Shown: positions 61,472 to 64,000 of the stretch, piece after piece
Position numbering within the stretch: the first letter of the stretch is position 1
How the letters are laid out: each line of letters begins with the position of its first letter
Assembly: GCF_937888285.1 (NCBI RefSeq)
Contig: NZ_CALART010000015.1
Coordinates: forward strand, 1-64,000
Length of the DNA: 64,000 nucleotides
Source: an uncultured Aquimonas sp.
GTDB lineage: Bacteria; Pseudomonadota; Gammaproteobacteria; Xanthomonadales; Xanthomonadaceae
Reading direction: 5' to 3'
Made by a program: the position numbers and the translations under genes
Notes under the pieces: generated by a model
What the model saw: only the letters and a program-made list of their open reading frames with translations
What the model was told of the DNA's origin: nothing
Database searches by the model: none

Positions 61472-62251
61472 TCAGGCCTCGATCGCCAGCAGCTGCCGCA
61501 GCCGCGCCTTCAGCCCCAGCCCGTGCTGCTTCAGCCAGGCGCGCTGCTGCAGGTGGTCGGGCATGCGAGCGCGCACTTCGGCCCAGTAGGCCGGCGAGTG
61601 ATTGCGCTGCAGCAGGTGGCAGAGCTCGTGCACCAGCACGTACTCGAACACCCGCGGCGGCGCCTGCACCAGGGCGAGGTCGAGCGAGACCGCACCGGCG
61701 GCGTTGAGCGAGCCCCACAGGCTGGACAGCGGACGCAGGCGGATGCTGCGCGGCGCGGCAGGCAGGGTCGGCAGGTACTGCGGCAGCCAGTGGCCGAGGT
61801 CGCGCCGCGCTTCGGCCAGCAGGAAATCCGCCATGACCCGCTGCAGCTGCAGCGGCGTGTAGCGCGGCGGCAGGTGCAGTTCGATGTGGCTGGCGGACGG
61901 CAGCGCGGCAAGCCGCCGCGACTCGACGCGCTGGATCGGCAGCTGCGCGCCGCGCAGCAGCAGATGATCCGGGCGGGCGGGATCGGACGTCGGCGCGGCC
62001 TCGTTGTCCTGCCCCGGCAAGGCCGAAGGCACCGCCAGCGCACGCAGCTGCTGGGCCAGCCAACCGCGGTGCTGCTCCAGGAACTGGCGGATCTCGATCT
62101 CGCCCACACCGCGCGGCACGGTGAGGCGCGGGCCGCGCTCGGACACCATCAGCTTCAGGCGCCGCGCCCGCGCGTCACGCACCTCGACGATGCCCGCCTC
62201 GCTGCCGTCGGGCAGGCGCAGCCGCCGCTCGGAGCGCAGCAGGCGGCTCAT
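61472..62251 (-). CDS. YgjP-type zinc metallohydrolase (DUF45)
   Basis: 259 residues from the ATG at 62251 (MSRLLRSERRLRLPDG); the longer upstream frame is non-coding-like. The zinc motif HELCH is at 208–212 with a third His at 218 (NHSPAYW), and SSLWGSLNAAG at about 177–187 matches the family. The fold is SprT/M48-like. Related proteins are annotated as metal-dependent hydrolases or, for YgjP, as nucleotide pyrophosphatases; which activity applies here is unknown. No signal peptide, so cytosolic. Confidence 0.88.
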   Translation of the reverse strand: MSRLLRSERRLRLPDGSEAGIVEVRDARARRLKLMVSERGPRLTVPRGVGEIEIRQFLEQHRGWLAQQLRALAVPSALPGQDNEAAPTSDPARPDHLLLRGAQLPIQRVESRRLAALPSASHIELHLPPRYTPLQLQRVMADFLLAEARRDLGHWLPQYLPTLPAAPRSIRLRPLSSLWGSLNAAGAVSLDLALVQAPPRVFEYVLVHELCHLLQRNHSPAYWAEVRARMPDHLQQRAWLKQHGLGLKARLRQLLAIEA

Positions 62252-62300
62252 GAGCTGAGCCCGGCCATGCCATGAGGGGGCGCGGACGATCGCGCCGGAC

Positions 62301-62379
62301 TTTGCGGCGAGCGCAAGGCGCGACGCCCCCCAGTGGCGGGCCCCACTGGGGCGAGGAGCAACGCGGCGATCGCCGCAAA
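62301..62379. repeat. Nested palindrome upstream of the ygjP-like gene
   Basis: An outer perfect 10-bp inverted repeat TTTGCGGCGA/TCGCCGCAAA (62301–62310 with 62370–62379) encloses an inner perfect 9-bp CCCCAGTGG/CCACTGGGG stem (62328–62336 with 62343–62351). It lies in the 257-bp spacer between rdgC and the ygjP-like gene, which has no other gene. Confidence 0.75.
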
Positions 62380-62400
62380 GAACAAGCGAGGGCCGTGCCA

Positions 62401-62488
62401 GCGAAAAGCCGCCGCGATGCACTCGCCACCGCGCCAGTGTTGACCCTGACTCGCGAATACAGGAACGACAACGGGAGCGGCTTTTCGC
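62401..62488. repeat. Second inverted repeat in the rdgC–ygjP spacer
   Basis: A perfect 12-bp inverted repeat GCGAAAAGCCGC/GCGGCTTTTCGC (62401–62412 with 62477–62488) encloses 64 nt. It starts 22 bp from the nested palindrome and ends 20 bp from the rdgC stop. On the minus strand it could act as the rdgC terminator, with TTTT inside the stem. Confidence 0.7.
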
Positions 62489-62508
62489 GACCTCATGGAA
62501 TGTCCGGG

Positions 62509-63420
62509 CTACGCCTCGGCGCGGCTGAGGCCGAGGATCTCTTCCAGCCGCTTGAGCAGCACGCGCAGCTCGCCGCTCATCAGCGCGAATATCGCGTCGA
62601 TCTCGTCGCGCTGGGTGTCGCGCTCGCCCTGCTCCAGGGCTTCGGTGGCCGCTTCGAGGAACTTCAGCTTGCGGATCACCAGATCCTCGCCGAGCACGAA
62701 GCTGATGCGCTCCTCGAAGACCAGGGCGACCTGGAACGCCTGCTTGCCGCACTTCAGGTGCTCGCGGACTTCCTCGGCGCTGAGCTCCTGGCGACGGCAC
62801 TTGATGATGGCGCCTGAGTCGACCGGGTCGCGCAACTCGCACTCGTCGCCGAGCACGAAACCTTCAGGCAGGGGCTCACCGTCGATCCAGGCGGTCATCA
62901 GCGCGCGCGGGCTGGTCTCGGCATTCACCGGCACCGCCGGGAAACTGCCCAGGGCCTCGCGGATCGCGGTGACAAAGGTCTCGGCGTTCTTGCGGCTGCT
63001 GGTATCGATCACGCACCAGCCCAGGCCCAGGTCGAGATATCCCGAGCAGCGCGAGGGGCGCGAGAACGCCCGCGGCAGCAGGTCGGTCAGCACTTCGTCC
63101 TTGATGCGCTTGCGCTCGCGGCCGCCGGGGTTGCGGCCTTCGCTCTCGCGGATGTGGTCCAGTTTCTCCGACAGCACGGCATTGACCACCGAGCCGGGCA
63201 GCAGCTTGTCCTCGCTGCCGAGCGTCAGCAGCAGGGCCTCGGCGACGCGATGCGACAGCGCCTGCTCGCCGCGGCCCAGCGGCGAGACGAAGCCGCGCGA
63301 GGACAGTTCCAGCGGGCCGACGGGCTTCAACACGTGCTCGGCGAGCTTGTCGTCGAGGTCCTCGAAACTGTCGTTGATCGAGGTGGGGTAGCGGAACAGG
63401 GTCAGGTTGCGGAAGAACAT
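62509..63420 (-). CDS. rdgC: Recombination-associated protein RdgC
   Basis: Ring-shaped dimeric DNA-binding protein that inhibits RecA-promoted strand exchange. It has 303 residues, the usual length, starting MFFRNLTLFRYP. The conserved LKPVGPLELSSRGFVSPLGRG, VDSGAIIKCRRQEL and KQAFQVALVFEERISFVLGEDLVIRKLKF segments are present. It is a single gene flanked by repeat-filled spacers. Confidence 0.96.
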   Translation of the reverse strand: MFFRNLTLFRYPTSINDSFEDLDDKLAEHVLKPVGPLELSSRGFVSPLGRGEQALSHRVAEALLLTLGSEDKLLPGSVVNAVLSEKLDHIRESEGRNPGGRERKRIKDEVLTDLLPRAFSRPSRCSGYLDLGLGWCVIDTSSRKNAETFVTAIREALGSFPAVPVNAETSPRALMTAWIDGEPLPEGFVLGDECELRDPVDSGAIIKCRRQELSAEEVREHLKCGKQAFQVALVFEERISFVLGEDLVIRKLKFLEAATEALEQGERDTQRDEIDAIFALMSGELRVLLKRLEEILGLSRAEA

Positions 63421-63767
63421 TAGGTGTCCTGTTTAGGCTCGCGCATGGGGCTGCGGGCGGTCATTGCTCGCCGCGCGAGCGGTGGTGATTTTGCCCCTCT
63501 CCCCGTGGAGCGAGAGGGCCCGTTTGAGGGCTGCCGGTGGCAGCCCACGGGTCGGTGAGCCCGAGCGTAGCGAAAGTCGGGGTTGGGGAGAGGGTCCGGC
63601 GGTCCGTCAATCGTCAACCCGTGCGGATCGTTCGCTCAACGCCGCGAGGTGAAGGCAACAGTGCGTCCTACTCTCCGACGACTGCGCAAGCCCCGAACCC
63701 TCTCCCCCGACCCCTCTCCCGGCGGGAGAGGGGTGCGGTCTTCGAATTGAGCGTGAGGAGAACCCGG
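63421..63767. repeat. Spacer with two family 2 repeat copies
   Basis: No gene is visible in this stretch. It carries a full family 2 copy (63493–63596, GCCCCTCTCCCCGTGGAGCG, GGCTGCC-GGT-GGCAGCC, GAGCCCGAGCGTAGCGAA, GGGGTTGGGGAGAGGG) and a short inverted copy (about 63690–63735, with CCCCTCTCCC-ggc-GGGAGAGGGG). No strong rdgC promoter stands out between them. Confidence 0.75.
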
Positions 63768-63768
63768 A

Positions 63769-63798
63769 TGCAGGCGTACATGCGCATTCACGCCTGCA
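63769..63798 (-). terminator. Hairpin enclosing the stop of the right-edge gene
   Basis: A perfect 9-bp TGCAGGCGT/ACGCCTGCA inverted repeat (63769–63777 with 63790–63798) with a 12-nt loop covers the last codons and the TGA of the partial gene. No T-run follows. Confidence 0.45.
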
Positions 63799-64000
63799 GC
63801 CGCACTGGAATCTCCAGCACGCGTGCAGGCGCATCGACCGCTTCGACTGCGGGAGCTGCGCGCGCTTCGCTCATGGACTCCGCAGGCTCACCCGCCAGCC
63901 ACGCATGCGCATCCGGCAGCGGTGCGTCGGACGCGCGACCCAGCGCGAGAAAGTCGAAGAGACTGCGATCCGACAGCTGCGAGGGCCGGATATCGCCCAG
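63788..64000 (-). CDS. Partial gene, C-terminal 70 residues, unidentified
   Basis: An open frame enters from the right edge and stops at 63788–63790 (TGA). The visible residues begin LGDIRPSQLSDRSLFDFLAL and end EIPVRLQA, with an Ala/Glu-rich, probably disordered, middle. Codon third positions are strongly G/C as in neighbouring genes, and a 3' hairpin overlaps the stop, which supports a real gene. No family was recognised. Confidence 0.5.
   Translation of the reverse strand: MGDIRPSQLSDRSLFDFLALGRASDAPLPDAHAWLAGEPAESMSEARAAPAVEAVDAPARVLEIPVRLQA

Noticed and set aside
61472..62842. N-terminal extension of the ygjP-like gene by about 200 residues
   Set aside because: The extension crosses the palindromic spacer and part of rdgC in the wrong frame and is Arg/Pro/Ala-rich. 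The ATG at 62251 starts at the conserved region.
63421..63834. Small open frames in the repeat-filled spacer next to rdgC
   Set aside because: They mostly translate family 2 repeats or their complements and have no ribosome binding site or family similarity.

Overview
The window looks like a chromosomal segment of a high-GC gammaproteobacterium, most likely of the order Lysobacterales (Xanthomonadales). Three things suggest this: the gene order TPR lipid-export partner–lolB–ispE–tRNA-Gln–prs–rplY–pth–ychF divergent from hemA–prfA; a spc/alpha ribosomal operon with rpsM directly after secY and no rpmJ between them; and spacers filled with GGGATTC-type arrays of the kind I associate with that order. 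The genus cannot be fixed from the sequence alone.

Layout. Positions 256–4735 hold two overlapping secreted amidohydrolase-family genes, followed upstream by a class II DAHP synthase and dsbB. From 7005 to 39315 lies an almost uninterrupted minus-strand block of translation and transcription genes. Read in transcription order it is tRNA-Tyr, tRNA-Gly, tRNA-Thr, tuf, tRNA-Trp, secE, nusG, rplK, rplA, rplJ, rplL, rpoB, rpoC, rpsL, rpsG, fusA, tuf, the S10 cluster (rpsJ to rpsQ), the spc cluster (rplN to secY) and the alpha cluster (rpsM, rpsK, rpsD, rpoA, rplQ), ended by an intrinsic terminator at 6956–6983. Upstream come ychF, pth, rplY, prs, tRNA-Gln, ispE, lolB and a TPR gene. They diverge at about 46350 from hemA–prfA, followed by a PPK2-type polyphosphate kinase.

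The last third is accessory. It holds a GH13 amylase lipoprotein with an MFS sugar transporter, then a six-gene minus-strand cluster (TonB receptor, PepSY membrane protein, DUF2271, DUF4198, ApbE, membrane-anchored diflavin reductase). This cluster reads as an inside-to-outside flavin electron path for ferric-siderophore reduction; its DUF2271 protein carries a candidate FMN-attachment motif and a Fur-like palindrome precedes the receptor gene. A YgjP-type metallohydrolase, rdgC and the C-terminal end of an unidentified gene finish the window.

The most unusual structure is in the spacers. GGGATTC/GGGATTG arrays, usually as inverted pairs around 26–85 nt, sit immediately 3' of stop codons, even inside the rpoB–rpoC, nusG–rplK and pth–ychF transcription units. 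A second family (CCCCTCTCCC...GGGAGAGGGG, full copies of about 105 bp) and a third hairpin (CCCCGCCTTCGCGGGG type) are also present. Members of all three families have become coding sequence: the tail of Pth, the tail of the amylase and a linker in the diflavin reductase. Regulatory signals seen include an L10 leader, a boxA-like element just upstream of rpsJ (nusE), promoters before rpsL and tRNA-Tyr, and several terminator-like hairpins.
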